Shown here: positions 27,214-36,717 of the stretch, piece after piece
Numbering within the stretch: position 1 is the first letter of the stretch
Layout: the number at the start of each line of letters is the position of its first letter
Assembly (NCBI GenBank): GCA_947630925.1
Contig: CANRJM010000002.1
Location: forward strand, 1-64,000
Length of the DNA: 64,000 nucleotides
Direction of reading: 5' to 3'
From: an uncultured Lachnospiraceae bacterium
Lineage (GTDB): Bacteria; Bacillota; Clostridia; Lachnospirales; Lachnospiraceae
Notes under the pieces: model-generated
The model's database searches: none
Told to the model about the DNA's origin: nothing
What the model saw: the letters and a program-made list of their open reading frames with translations, nothing else
Made by a program: the position numbers and the translations under genes

Positions 27214-27408
27214 TTAGTTAAACTTCATGTTATCTAATTCGCTGTTGAATTCCTTTGTAACTTCAAGTATCACTCTATCCCCAACGGCAGTAATCTTGCG
27301 ATCTTTAAGTATAGGAAATTTCTCGCCTTTGAATCTCAACACCATTTCTTCGGCTTTCTGTTTAGATGCCAGTTCAAATGTCTCGGTAGTTTTAATCAGC
27401 TTTGCCAT
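27214..27408 (-). CDS. Small unknown protein, 64 residues
   Basis: GGGAAG precedes the ATG. The short basic protein (MAKLIKTTETFELASKQKAE) has a helix followed by strands (ITAVGDRVILEVTKEF). It appears whole, in contrast to its neighbours. No recognised family. Confidence 0.45.
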   Translation of the reverse strand: MAKLIKTTETFELASKQKAEEMVLRFKGEKFPILKDRKITAVGDRVILEVTKEFNSELDNMKFN

Positions 27409-27452
27409 ACTGCTTCCCTTTGCTCTGATTCGTCTTCATCGATCTGGTTATA

Positions 27453-27551
27453 CTACCTCGCAAGCTTTCGCGCTTTTACCAGCAATGCGCTCAATTCCGG
27501 ATCGGATGTGTCATATAGCAGTCCCGCAAGCATTTTTTCTTTTTCTGTCAT
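27453..27551 (-). pseudogene. Maltose O-acetyltransferase, N-terminal fragment
   Basis: GAGGAACG precedes the ATG at 27549-27551. MTEKEKMLAGLLYDTSDPEL is the Mac domain that starts sugar O-acetyltransferases; a TAG follows after 32 codons and the left-handed beta-helix domain is absent. Confidence 0.7.
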
Positions 27552-27560
27552 ATCGTTCCT

Positions 27561-27700
27561 CGTGGAGCATATAGCAAGGTGACTGAGTGTCATTTTCAGC
27601 AGGCTCCAATTCTCTATTTCCCATATTACCGATGCTCCACCCCACATTGCACCATAAACCATTCCCAAAACAGTTTGCAAAATAACTGCCTGTATCTCGC
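27561..27700 (-). pseudogene. DUF3021-like membrane protein fragment
   Basis: VILQTVLGMVYGAMWGGASV, IWEIENWSLLKMTLSHLA matches the middle of DUF3021 proteins, which usually pair with LytTR regulators. Neither end is present. Confidence 0.5.
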
Positions 27701-27879
27701 TACTGCACGTTGCTATCAGCCCATACGGCGCCGGTCTGTTCTTCGGCATTGTAACTGACTACGGCTTCCTGATCGTATCGTGATAACGGTGTCATGGCGT
27801 CCGACCTTTTGGTATATCTGATAAACAGAATGACTATGATAATGATTGATAGTCTTCTTTGATATGTCCTTTGCATACC

Positions 27880-28129
27880 TCTCGTTCATGATATCAAGTA
27901 ACAATTCCTTTGTTTCCCTCAACTTTTGGATTGCCAAAAGTGCTCTGACTGTAATCCAGTCAAAATTTGCAATCTCTGCCCTCGGAATATCTTCGCCAGA
28001 CCGACATACGTTTTTGCAAAAGTAATTTCTCAGTTCCGGAGCATTATATAGGTCTGCAATCAAATGAACTTCATCAGAATACGGATTGGCTATCCCGCTT
28101 TTAATCCGGTACAGTCTCCCCCCTGTCAA
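27880..28129 (-). pseudogene. XRE-type regulator fragment
   Basis: YRIKSGIANPYSDEVHLIAD, LYNAPELRNYFCKNVC and ITVRALLAIQKLRETKELLL match the second half of mobile-element HTH proteins in which a Cys pair follows the HTH. The first helices are missing and the C-terminus is replaced. Confidence 0.55.
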
Positions 28130-28304
28130 TGGACATGATGTCTGCTGCGCTCTCCCGGCTACTTAATGAATCATTGCACTTTACCGCTGCGCAACGTGCT
28201 TTGTAAAACACGTTGGATTTGGTGTTTGCTGCCAAGTTTGACATTTTGGTTTTTGCCTCCTTCTGCTATCATTTTATTCATAGATTTGTTCCCATCTGGA
28301 ACAC

Positions 28305-28750
28305 TTGAAACCAAAAATAGATTGTCTCCCATATAGCACCTTGCGAAAAAAGCAAGGAATCACGCAACAAGAATTAGCTGATGCAATCAATATATCTCGT
28401 TCTACTATTGCAGGATATGAAATAGAAGATAAACAGCCCTCTTATGAAGTTATTGCGAAAATTGCAAAATATTTTTCTGTTTCAACAGATTTTCTACTAG
28501 GTATAGATGATTCGGAAATTATTACCTCTAAAGAATTACCCGAATCTAAGGACAAATACTTCTATGTATCGCTATCTAAAAGGTCATTGCAAGACTTTAG
28601 TATGCAATGATTTTCATCAGATTGGACGTGCCGAACTGGTTAAAATGCTGGTCATACTAACCAACACACGTAATATCTGCGCCCACGGAAACCGCCTTTT
28701 TAATGTTCGGCATGGTAACGCAATTATGGACTGTAGTGCCCACAAACTTC
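28305..28750 (+). pseudogene. XRE HTH joined to an Abi-like (AbiD/F) fragment
   Basis: A complete HTH (LRKKQGITQQELADAINISR, STIAGYEIEDKQPSYEVIA, FSVSTDFLLG) runs to about 28540. After a frame change the sequence reads CKTLVCNDFHQIGRAELVKM and LTNTRNICAHGNRLFNVR, the C-terminal HEPN-like RN..AH motif of Abi_2 family abortive infection proteins. Both are remnants fused by deletion. No ATG is available for the HTH (TTG at 28305). Confidence 0.6.
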
Positions 28751-28863
28751 AAAGACACATATCAAACTCTGGAATTGTTTTAACAAAATCGACGGTAGAT
28801 TTTTGGGGGCAACATTACAGTGTCTGTCAACTGACCATCTATTAAAATCAAAAATCTACTTAA

Positions 28864-30165
28864 TCAAATCAACAAACTATTCGCATCAAGCAAAAATTCC
28901 TTAACCCCCATCATCAGATACCCCTTCTCATCATAACGCGGCTTCATACTCTTTTCGACAATGATAATTTTCTTGAAGGAGTCAGTTGTACGTTCAAAAG
29001 ACATTGTTTCCTGTTCGTACTTCTCCTGACTGGGAATCGCATATGCCGATTGGATATAGTACTTTTTACTTCCCAAAACGGCAATAAAATCAATCTCCCT
29101 CTGTACACGAATTTCTTTTCCATCAGCGTCCTTTTCTCTTGACTCCACAGTCCCAACATCTACTTGGTAGCCTCTGTACCGGAGTTCATTATAAATGATA
29201 TTCTCCATAATATGTGTTTCCTCAACCTGCCGAAAAGATAAGCGAGCGTTTCTAAGTCCCACATCTTCAAAATATATTTTATAAGGCGTACCGATATATT
29301 TTCTTCCTTTAACATTGTATCTTTTTACACGGTTAATCAAAAAAGCCTCTTCCGCATATCCGATATATCGATCTACTGTTGCGTCGCAGGTGGTCGTTCC
29401 ATGAACAGAATTCATCGTACTTGCAATTTTTCTCGGATTGGTAAGCGTGGAAATGCCCGATGCAATGACATCAATCACTTCAGAAAGCGCCGTTTCATCC
29501 TGCACCGAATATCTGATAATGATATCTCTGAGATAAACATTTTTCATCTGTGAAATCAAATAATTTGTTTTTTGTTCTTCCGTAGCCATAAGAGCCACTG
29601 CCGGGAGTCCGCCGTACACCGAATAATCATCATACGCCTGGCTTTTGTCTCCCTGCTTAAAGGCATAATATTCGGAGAAAGACAATGGAAGTACATGGAT
29701 TTCATCTCCTCTGCCCTCAAACTCGGTCAATATGTCTTTCGATAAAAACTTAGAATTACTTCCTGTTACATAAACATCGACATTATTCCTGCGAAGGAAT
29801 CCATTGAGCACAGATTCAAAGGCGCCCAGCTTCTGCACCTCATCAAGCAGCAAATAGTACATTCCTTCGCCGCTTATCTTCGGCATCAGCCAATTGATAA
29901 ATTTGGAAGGATCCACTTTACGGTCTTCTTTTGTATTATCAAGAACCGTCGGATCCTCACCAATCTTTAATAAATCCTCCGCTGTATCAAAAGCAAATTT
30001 AATGATATGATCGTCTGCTATCTTTTCAGCAAGCAAATGATGATAAAACAAGTTATTCAACAGATATGATTTACCACATCTTCGGATTCCGGTAATTACC
30101 TTAATAAATCCATTGTGTTTTCTAACAATAAGCCGTTCAAGATATACGTCTCTTTTTATTTCCAT
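28864..30165 (-). CDS. AAA_14/DUF4143 ATP-binding protein
   Basis: 433 residues from the ATG at 30163-30165; the GGAGG site falls just before it, so a slightly longer frame is rejected. Walker A is TGIRRCGKSYLL (about residue 25), Walker B YYLLLDEVQ, sensor VTGSNSKFL, and the C-terminal DUF4143 half has a nuclease-like core (REIDFIAV...KYYIQ). This family of single-gene ATPases is widespread in anaerobes and its cellular role is unsettled. Intact gene between decayed regions and the serine recombinase. Confidence 0.85.
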   Translation of the reverse strand: MEIKRDVYLERLIVRKHNGFIKVITGIRRCGKSYLLNNLFYHHLLAEKIADDHIIKFAFDTAEDLLKIGEDPTVLDNTKEDRKVDPSKFINWLMPKISGEGMYYLLLDEVQKLGAFESVLNGFLRRNNVDVYVTGSNSKFLSKDILTEFEGRGDEIHVLPLSFSEYYAFKQGDKSQAYDDYSVYGGLPAVALMATEEQKTNYLISQMKNVYLRDIIIRYSVQDETALSEVIDVIASGISTLTNPRKIASTMNSVHGTTTCDATVDRYIGYAEEAFLINRVKRYNVKGRKYIGTPYKIYFEDVGLRNARLSFRQVEETHIMENIIYNELRYRGYQVDVGTVESREKDADGKEIRVQREIDFIAVLGSKKYYIQSAYAIPSQEKYEQETMSFERTTDSFKKIIIVEKSMKPRYDEKGYLMMGVKEFLLDANSLLI

Positions 30166-30236
30166 GGCAACCTCCATCTAATATTTTTGCCGTTCTGGAC
30201 ATTTTTATAACATAGAGTATACCAATCTTCTAAAAC

Positions 30237-30497
30237 TTATGCAACCACTTCATCTGATTTTTCACCATATTCCTTTGCTTCCCTTTCAGCCTTTTCCTTA
30301 TCCAAAATCTCATGTATCTTATCTGCATCAATTTCGACTCTAAGGTAATCATCCGGCTTTCTGTTTTTGTTGACCAAAACACACACCGTCTCCACATGTG
30401 GCGGGTGCTGACGAAGAATACAATTCTTCAGTAGTGTCTGATGAAGAAGAACACAATCCTTCGCCACACTCCAGTCCTTCAAAACTCTGTCTTTCAT
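30237..30497 (-). other. Detached rlmD-like C-terminal tail (att-like region)
   Basis: The frame contains QHPPHVETVCVLVNKNRKP then DDYLRVEIDADKIHEILDKE and ends in an acidic tail. HVET-V-L is the conserved end of RlmD. Clostridial elements that integrate in the rlmD 3' end carry such replacement tails, so that the host gene is completed on insertion. The catalytic part is not here; intact rlmD is at 47708. Its place beside a large serine recombinase supports an attachment-site role. The core 47 bp recur at 14702-14748. Confidence 0.6.
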
Positions 30498-30549
30498 CGT
30501 CTAATTTCATCTCATCACTAACATTCAATAGTTCAGTCTGATTAGCCAT
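30349..30549 (-). CDS. Short ORF upstream of the recombinase end, unknown
   Basis: A strong AAGGAGGGC site precedes the ATG at 30547-30549. The first ~28 residues (MANQTELLNVSDEMKLDDER) are acidic; the rest is Ser/Cys-rich and overlaps the rlmD-tail frame, so the end is probably not natural. Perhaps a small element gene interrupted by the att junction. Confidence 0.35.
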   Translation of the reverse strand: MANQTELLNVSDEMKLDDERQSFEGLECGEGLCSSSSDTTEELYSSSAPATCGDGVCFGQQKQKAG

Positions 30550-30641
30550 AATCAAGCCCTCCTTATGAATGTTTTTATATCAAGGCACATGCTACTGATA
30601 TAACGGCAAGTGCCTTGCCACCTTGAATAGTATACCACAAT

Positions 30642-32330
30642 CTATGCTGTCTTTGTTGTACTTTTTTCAGCTTTGAACCATTCCTTTGCATTAGGAACAA
30701 CACTGTTGCCATTACCTTTCATAACAAAGGTCAGCTTAAAAGAATCCACTGTACCGTCTTCGTTAGTTTCTCCGACGATAACCTTCTCTACAATACTTTC
30801 AAATACCACACGGTCAAATTCATCCAGTATATCTCCTTCAGCAAGTGCTTTCTTAAGAGTTTCCATTCTCTTGCTGACATCCTTCTGATTAGAAACCTCC
30901 TGAAGAATAACTATAGATTCCTTTGACTTCTGGATTTTCACTGAAAGCTCATCATACTTTTCATCGTATGCTTCCTTGGAAATTCCTTCGTCCAGATACA
31001 AGTCAGTAAGCTTCTTTCTGCGTTGTTCCAAATTATTTAAAGCCTTCTGTTCCTTTTTTAATCTGCCGATATCTCCGTTATTTGTACTGACACTTTCAAT
31101 CGTATCAATCACAGAATCAATCACATCATCAAAGCTTCCGGCAAGTAACTTATAAGTCTCGAGAAATGCATTTTCCAAGATAGATTCATGCACCGACTTG
31201 CTATTCGGGCAATTATGCTTTCCTTTATTTGCTGCATTTCTGCAATACCAGACCGGAGTCTCGTATTTGGAACTGCTATGAAGAGTGCGCCTCGTCAGCT
31301 TCGTGCCACAAAAACCGCACTCACACATACTGGAAAATGCATATTTTTTCGTATACTTTTCCCTCTTTCCATCAGCCATTTTATTTGACTGTCGATTTCT
31401 GGACAGGCGAATCTCCTTTGCCTGCTCCCACACCTCTCTGCTCACGATAGGTTCATGGTGGTCGCGAACATAATATTGCTCCTCTTCACCAAAATTCTCA
31501 ATACGTTTCTTGGATATCGGATCAGTGGTAATGGTTTTCTGCAACAGCAAATCACCCTTGTACTTCTCATTTTTGATGATGCCACGAACTCCGCTGTCCG
31601 TCCATTGTACCTGTCCTTTCTTATTTACTCTGCCTAATTCCGTTAATCGCCTAGCAATCGTGTAAGTGCCATATCCCTGCAAATACAGTTCAAAAATCAG
31701 ACGAACCGTTTCAGCCTCTGCTTCATTTACCGTAATGGTCTTGTCTTCTGGATGATAGTCATAGCCAAGACACCCGTTAAATCCCATCAGCTCACCACGT
31801 TTCATCTTCATCTTAATGCCCATCTTCACATTCTTGGATGTGGATTCCACTTCATTCTGTGCAAGCGTTCCCATAAGGGTAAGCATCATTTCTCCCTGCT
31901 CTGTCATGGTGTTGATATTCTCTTTTTCAAAAATAACTGCAATCCCTCTTTCCTTTAAAAGACGCACATACTGCAGGATATCAACTGTGTTTCTGGAAAA
32001 TCGTGATACAGACTTTGTCATAATCACATCAATCTTTCCATCCATACAAGCCTGAATCATTATTTGAAACTGTTCACGCTTATCCACCTTGGTTCCGGTA
32101 ATCGCTTCATCCGCATAAATGCCGACCATAACCCAGTCTCTGTTTTTTGAAATCTTTTCCTGATAATACTTCTTCTGAGACTGAAAACTCTCAAGCTGTT
32201 CATCATCATCCGTGCTGACACGTACATATGCCGCAACTCTCTGTCTTGTGATAACAAGCAGATTGCCCTCATAATCCCTCTTGCGAAGAATGGGTCCATC
32301 CACCGCCTTAATAACTTCTACTTCTACCAT
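30642..32330 (-). CDS. Large serine recombinase (site-specific integrase)
   Basis: 562 residues; AAGGAGG precedes the ATG. The resolvase domain has RVAAYVRVSTDDDEQ with the nucleophile Ser at about 40, and VSRFSRNTVDI. It is followed by the recombinase domain (GYGTYTIARRLTELG), a Cys4 zinc ribbon (CECGFCGTKL...WYCRN) and a coiled-coil end. All regions are complete, so it may still be active. It lies 145 bp from the detached rlmD tail, the usual placing of an integrase gene at the end of its element. Confidence 0.92.
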   Translation of the reverse strand: MVEVEVIKAVDGPILRKRDYEGNLLVITRQRVAAYVRVSTDDDEQLESFQSQKKYYQEKISKNRDWVMVGIYADEAITGTKVDKREQFQIMIQACMDGKIDVIMTKSVSRFSRNTVDILQYVRLLKERGIAVIFEKENINTMTEQGEMMLTLMGTLAQNEVESTSKNVKMGIKMKMKRGELMGFNGCLGYDYHPEDKTITVNEAEAETVRLIFELYLQGYGTYTIARRLTELGRVNKKGQVQWTDSGVRGIIKNEKYKGDLLLQKTITTDPISKKRIENFGEEEQYYVRDHHEPIVSREVWEQAKEIRLSRNRQSNKMADGKREKYTKKYAFSSMCECGFCGTKLTRRTLHSSSKYETPVWYCRNAANKGKHNCPNSKSVHESILENAFLETYKLLAGSFDDVIDSVIDTIESVSTNNGDIGRLKKEQKALNNLEQRRKKLTDLYLDEGISKEAYDEKYDELSVKIQKSKESIVILQEVSNQKDVSKRMETLKKALAEGDILDEFDRVVFESIVEKVIVGETNEDGTVDSFKLTFVMKGNGNSVVPNAKEWFKAEKSTTKTA

Positions 32331-32442
32331 AAAAATCCTCCTTAAATTGAAATCTTTTACCTCGTGCTACCTTTCGCACCAAGCATACTAAAAAATGAAA
32401 ATATGAACGAACATATGGCAACAGAACTGTTACCATAAAGAA

Positions 32443-32482
32443 AAGAGCCTGCATACACATTTTCATGCATACACAGACTCTT
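32443..32482 (-). terminator. Hairpin after the SHOCT-like gene
   Basis: AAGAGCCTG and CAGACTCTT form the stem around two copies of TGCATACACA; the minus strand continues CTTTTCTTT. Separates the small gene from the recombinase. Confidence 0.5.
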
Positions 32483-32509
32483 CTTAACTCCCAATACAGC
32501 TAATGGCTG

Positions 32510-32701
32510 CTAAGCAACTCTATTCCCTGCACCGGTTTTGAAATATTCAGACTCCAGAATATGATACGAACTCATAATCTTATTCTTTGCCAGAATATAT
32601 TCATTCTCCGAAATCAGCCCAAGATGAACCAGCCTTCTGAGCACTGCCATCTTCTTGCTAAATTCCAGACACTTTCCTGCATTCATCTGATACCACTCCA
32701 T
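32510..32701 (-). CDS. Small SHOCT-like protein upstream of the recombinase
   Basis: 63 residues from the ATG at 32699-32701 (GGAGG upstream). LRRLVHLGLISENEYILAK resembles the SHOCT helix-turn-helix found in short oligomerising proteins. Genes of this kind often sit beside large serine recombinases in clostridial elements, where a directionality or control role has been suspected; not established here. Confidence 0.6.
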   Translation of the reverse strand: MEWYQMNAGKCLEFSKKMAVLRRLVHLGLISENEYILAKNKIMSSYHILESEYFKTGAGNRVA

Positions 32702-33010
32702 AGCAAATCCTCCTTCCAAAATACTGTTTTTTACAATTACAAACAACCAGTCTCACATACAACAAATAAACAAATATACGATTTTCTTCAAATAGTTGTA
32801 GAACATATGTTTGTTTTGTGTTATACTGATTGTATGAACCACTTCATCTTTTGAGTGTTTTTAGTAATACTTTTTATTGCATAAAGATTACTCTCCCACT
32901 TATAGGAGATTTAGAGGTGGGTTTGCGGAAGTGTTTTTGAAAAAATCAGTTTTCTAGCAAAATGAAAGCTTTGCAGAAGCGATTTTGCGAATGATGGGCT
33001 CTGATTATTA

Positions 33011-33820
33011 TGCATAAGGCAGGTATTACGGATTAATGAACAGGACATTACCTTTGAAGCCACACAGCAGGAGTTACAGATTGAATTACAACATATAAAC
33101 GAAATAGAATTAGAACAAGCACTGCATCCCATAAAGGATGATAATATCCAACCAGAGAACGAGCATCCGGACAGGACTCTTTTAAAACGGGATATTCGTG
33201 CCATTGCACTAAAGCGAATAGAGGATGCTGCAAGAAATGTTTCCGATTTTGAGGAAGTAGTAAAGCAGTGGGATCATCTGGATGACAACAGGGAACGAAA
33301 AGAACGCTACCACGAAATCGGCAGAGAAAACATAGACAGCAAGAAAGATGTAGCGCCCCTTGCCATTGTCATTCCTGTTCCTATCGATTATTCTTACTGG
33401 CGTCAGCTTATGAAGGGCGATTTTATAGATTTAATCTTCAACTGTCCTTTTGAAATGCATGAATCCCTATCAGATGAGGATTATTCCAAGATTATTTATG
33501 AGTTAAAGAACGAACATAAAGAGCTTATCTACTTCTTATATCTCAGGGACTACAACACTCAGAGATTTGCCACCATGCGAAACCAGAGTGACCGCAACAT
33601 CCGTGGTGTCCGCTCCACTATCCTAGGACAAATCGCCAAGAAAGTTCTTCTTGTACTGGTTGACAGGCAGGGGCAGGATTTCTCTTTTACCAGTGAAGAA
33701 TTGGATTTTCTATCCAGACATGCAGTAGAAATACCGGCAGCCCTTGAAAAACTTGATAAAGAAAAACTTGCCCTCATAAAAAAATTGGCATTATGGCTAG
33801 AAAGATTGCGAGGAAACTGA
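33011..33820 (+). pseudogene. Sigma-70-like/HTH protein of a mobile element, no start codon
   Basis: One open frame encodes INEQDITFEATQQELQIEL, a central helical part, then CPFEMHESLSDEDYSKIIYE, LYLRDYNTQRFATMRNQSDR and a helical end. The second half resembles the region-4-like HTH proteins of clostridial integrative elements. The frame begins after a TGA near 33004 with no in-frame ATG until 33410. Either a rare start is used, the N-terminus is lost, or only the 136-residue part from 33410 is made. Confidence 0.5.
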
Positions 33821-33937
33821 AAAGAGAAAAAGAGAAGAATAACAAGAAAAATAATAGTGCAAATCATTAAGAAACTGTTTGAAATTGCAAACATACATGT
33901 TATGATAGTAATAGTTTTTATATAGAAAGGAATTACA

Positions 33938-35869
33938 ATGAAGAATATCTTTCAGAAATCCAGTTCCAATTGGGTACGATACGATAAATATGAATGGCGA
34001 ACCGATGCAGATGGGAAATGGTATATCACGCCTGCCGTGGATGCCAAGCCATCCATTTACAATCCAATCAAAGATTATGAGAAGCTGGTACTGGTTGCCA
34101 TCAATATCGGTACTATTGCCATGAACAAAGCAGACGAAAATGAACTAAAAGCATCCATTATGGACTTTATAACGAGTTACGGTATGCTTGGACTTATGAC
34201 AGCACTTCCTACCACACCGGACTTTATTACATATGAAGCAGTCTATCTGCCGAAAAATCATTTCATCCGGGAAGAAAGTATTTCCACGGAAAAGTATCTG
34301 TCCTACTTTTTCCCTTTCGATAAGATTGATTTCCGCAAGAAAGACATAGAATCCAGTTGGAGTACAGACAGCCCAGAGATGATTGCACTCCTTATGACCA
34401 TGAAAAATATGCCACAGGCAGTAATGATGAGTTTTCAGAGAGAATATGCTGAATCCTATGACTGGTTGGTAGAAGTATTCCGTGACTGGGCATTTACCTT
34501 TTTCTCCAGTTTTCTGTATTATCAGGACTATGACAAACTGGATGAAAATGAACGAAATCTATACCGTCAGGGAATGGCTGCTTTTGGCGGTGTAGCACCT
34601 ACATATCATATTGAATTACAAGAACACCCAACCTTAGTCTGGGACTTCAATTCTTTATTGTTATGTGTACAGATGATGTTTTCCTTTATGCTGACTGATG
34701 ACAATTCCAATCTGAAGGTATGTAAGCACTGTGGAAAAGCATTTGTTGCTTCAAGGCCAAATGTAGAATTCTGCTCTCCACAATGTAAGAATCAGTACAA
34801 TGTGTACAAGAGCAGAGCAAAGAAAAATGATAATAACAACTCAAAACGGAGGTCTGATTTTATGAATAATTCAAGCATTATTATGTATACAACAGAAGAT
34901 GGCTTAACCAAAATAGAAACAACTTTTGATGAAGATACTGTTTGGCTTTCATTAGACCAGATGGCTGAACTGTTCCAGAGGGACAAATCAACCATCTCCA
35001 AGCACATAAAAAATATATTTACAGAGGGAGAATTAGAACCCTCGACAACTGTTGCAAAATTTGCAACAGTTCAAACCGAAGGAACACGTACTGTGGAAAG
35101 AAACATTGATTACTATAACCTTGATGTCATTATTTCAGTCGGATACCGTGTAAAATCTCTCCGTGGTACACAGTTTCGTATATGGGCTATGGGAATTTTA
35201 AAAGAATACATGAAAAAGGGATTTGCCTTAGATGATGACAGGCTCAAAAGATTAGGAGGCGGCAATTACTTTGATGAATTGCTTGCCCGTATCAGAGACA
35301 TCCGCTCCTCAGAAAAAGTATTCTGGCGAAAAGTGCTTGAAATCTATGCAACCAGCATTGACTATGATCCACATGCTGAAAGCTCTGTACTCTTCTTTAA
35401 GCAGGTACAAAATAAAATGCACTGGGCTGCCCATAAACACACTGCTGCTGAAGTTATTTTTGAACGAGCTAATGCTGAAAAAGAAAATATGGGACTTACC
35501 ACATGGGCACATGATGAAATCCATCGTTCCGATGTTGAAGTTGCGAAAAATTATCTTACGGAGCAGGAACTTGATGCTCTCAACAAGATTGTTACTGCCT
35601 ATCTTGATATCGCCGAGGTACATGCCCTTAACAAAGAGCCTATGTATATGAAAGACTGGCTGGAAACCATTGACGATTATCTGAAAATGACCCGCCGTGA
35701 TATTCTTACCAGCAGCGGACATATCAGCCATAAGCAGGCTATTGAAAAAGCTCATACAGAATATGATAAATACAAGAATCGTCTGGAAGATACACTCTCT
35801 CCTGTTGAAAAGGATTTTATTGAAAGTATCGGTATTCTGGAACATATTACCGACAATTCAAAAAAATAA
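33938..35869 (+). CDS. Fused ORF: Zn-ribbon (DUF6076-like) protein plus RhuM
   Basis: 643 codons without a stop; AAAGGA precedes the ATG. Residues 1-308 form an unknown helical domain ending in a Cys4 zinc ribbon (VCKHCGKAFVASRPNVEFCS) and a basic tail, as in DUF6076-like proteins. From residue 309 a complete RhuM protein follows in frame, with its own GGAGG and ATG at 34862. The two are normally separate genes, so loss of a stop has fused them; both fused and separate RhuM products are possible. The gene runs opposite to the flanking blocks. Confidence 0.7.
   Translation: MKNIFQKSSSNWVRYDKYEWRTDADGKWYITPAVDAKPSIYNPIKDYEKLVLVAINIGTIAMNKADENELKASIMDFITSYGMLGLMTALPTTPDFITYEAVYLPKNHFIREESISTEKYLSYFFPFDKIDFRKKDIESSWSTDSPEMIALLMTMKNMPQAVMMSFQREYAESYDWLVEVFRDWAFTFFSSFLYYQDYDKLDENERNLYRQGMAAFGGVAPTYHIELQEHPTLVWDFNSLLLCVQMMFSFMLTDDNSNLKVCKHCGKAFVASRPNVEFCSPQCKNQYNVYKSRAKKNDNNNSKRRSDFMNNSSIIMYTTEDGLTKIETTFDEDTVWLSLDQMAELFQRDKSTISKHIKNIFTEGELEPSTTVAKFATVQTEGTRTVERNIDYYNLDVIISVGYRVKSLRGTQFRIWAMGILKEYMKKGFALDDDRLKRLGGGNYFDELLARIRDIRSSEKVFWRKVLEIYATSIDYDPHAESSVLFFKQVQNKMHWAAHKHTAAEVIFERANAEKENMGLTTWAHDEIHRSDVEVAKNYLTEQELDALNKIVTAYLDIAEVHALNKEPMYMKDWLETIDDYLKMTRRDILTSSGHISHKQAIEKAHTEYDKYKNRLEDTLSPVEKDFIESIGILEHITDNSKK
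34862..35869 (+). CDS. RhuM-family protein
   Basis: 335 residues from the internal ATG at 34862, which has CGGAGG nine bases upstream. It starts MNNSSIIMYTTEDGLTKIE and carries the KilA/Bro-like DNA-binding part (WLSLDQMAELFQRDKSTISK), VERNIDYYNLDVIISVGYRV, and a helical C-terminus. RhuM was first noted on a Salmonella pathogenicity island; its activity remains unknown although it is very common on integrative elements. Confidence 0.85.
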   Translation: MNNSSIIMYTTEDGLTKIETTFDEDTVWLSLDQMAELFQRDKSTISKHIKNIFTEGELEPSTTVAKFATVQTEGTRTVERNIDYYNLDVIISVGYRVKSLRGTQFRIWAMGILKEYMKKGFALDDDRLKRLGGGNYFDELLARIRDIRSSEKVFWRKVLEIYATSIDYDPHAESSVLFFKQVQNKMHWAAHKHTAAEVIFERANAEKENMGLTTWAHDEIHRSDVEVAKNYLTEQELDALNKIVTAYLDIAEVHALNKEPMYMKDWLETIDDYLKMTRRDILTSSGHISHKQAIEKAHTEYDKYKNRLEDTLSPVEKDFIESIGILEHITDNSKK

Positions 35870-35882
35870 CAATTTTTTAAGT

Positions 35883-35924
35883 CCTATATTCTGAATGTAT
35901 ATTTTTTAGCTTTCAGAATGTAGG
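35883..35924. terminator. Hairpin after RhuM
   Basis: A 13-bp stem (35883-35895 with 35912-35924, one G-U pair) and a 16-nt T-rich loop follow the RhuM stop. No clear terminal T-run; may end converging transcripts. Confidence 0.4.
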
Positions 35925-35954
35925 GCATCAAATCAAAAATGCTGGTTTTATGCG

Positions 35955-35996
35955 TTATTCCACCGCCCCTATTTCATCAAATGTTACTCTTTTCAT
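35955..35996 (-). pseudogene. 13-codon gene start, truncated
   Basis: A strong GAGGTG site precedes the ATG at 35994-35996; MKRVTFDEIGAVE then stops. Looks like the beginning of a longer gene cut off at the block boundary. Identity unknown. Confidence 0.3.
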
Positions 35997-36011
35997 ACAG
36001 TTTTCACCTCT

Positions 36012-36698
36012 TTACAGCACTACGATATCATCATATAAGCAATAGAACATATCCTCAACTTCCGTATCCTCGTGAAAATGTCCGAAATACCATGCCGTAA
36101 AATCTGTATTATCAGCTACTTTCTGGAGATACTGTCTTAACTCTACTTCATCATCCGACATTTCTCCATACCCCATAGCTGCAACGACCTCTCTCGGGCC
36201 AGAATGAGTCAGAATATAATCCACCTGAAAATCTACTTTTTCAAGATTGTGCCACCCCTCTTCATATTCCCTCCGATTAGGTATCTCCTCTGGGAACCAC
36301 GATAAACCTTCCGTGCGATACATTTTATCAATACTATAGGCTCCGCCAAAAGTAAAGAAGCGTGTTGCATCTATCTCGAAAACCTGTCCTCTCATCAGAT
36401 GGATTATTCCGCTCTCAACAAAATGAACTTTTCCCCCATTCCATGTATCAATACCATATGAATTAAGTTGTTCAAAATTCTCATGATTTCCATCTACAAA
36501 TAATGTAGTAACAGGAAGATTTCTTAATACACTTCGGGTTTCAGCCTCTTCTGATGCAGAGAAACCACATACACCCACATCGCCGCATATAATAAGATAA
36601 TCTTCTGATGTATATTCATCTTCATATTCATTAAAGAATTTAACAATCTTGCTGATATCAATCATCCCATGAATATCTCCTGATATAATAAAGCTCAT
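36012..36698 (-). CDS. Calcineurin-like metallophosphoesterase
   Basis: 228 residues from the ATG at 36696-36698 (GGGAG upstream); a longer frame overlaps the previous gene and is rejected. Metal-binding motifs are complete: SGDIHG (start), ICGDVGVCG, DGNHE, LTHSG and FGHFHED. The class acts on phosphodiesters, phosphoproteins or nucleotides; ApaH/PrpE-like substrates are possible. It is the last gene of a minus-strand run with four other proteins of the fold. Confidence 0.85.
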   Translation of the reverse strand: MSFIISGDIHGMIDISKIVKFFNEYEDEYTSEDYLIICGDVGVCGFSASEEAETRSVLRNLPVTTLFVDGNHENFEQLNSYGIDTWNGGKVHFVESGIIHLMRGQVFEIDATRFFTFGGAYSIDKMYRTEGLSWFPEEIPNRREYEEGWHNLEKVDFQVDYILTHSGPREVVAAMGYGEMSDDEVELRQYLQKVADNTDFTAWYFGHFHEDTEVEDMFYCLYDDIVVL

Positions 36699-36717
36699 AG
36701 TTATTATCTCCCTTCCA

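Noticed and set aside
30237-30497. Second full rlmD methyltransferase gene
   Set aside because: Only the C-terminal tail is present; SAM-binding and catalytic motifs are missing.
32911-33233. Minus-strand Cys/Ser-rich frames
   Set aside because: Antisense to the sigma-like gene, whose plus-strand frame is clearly protein-like.
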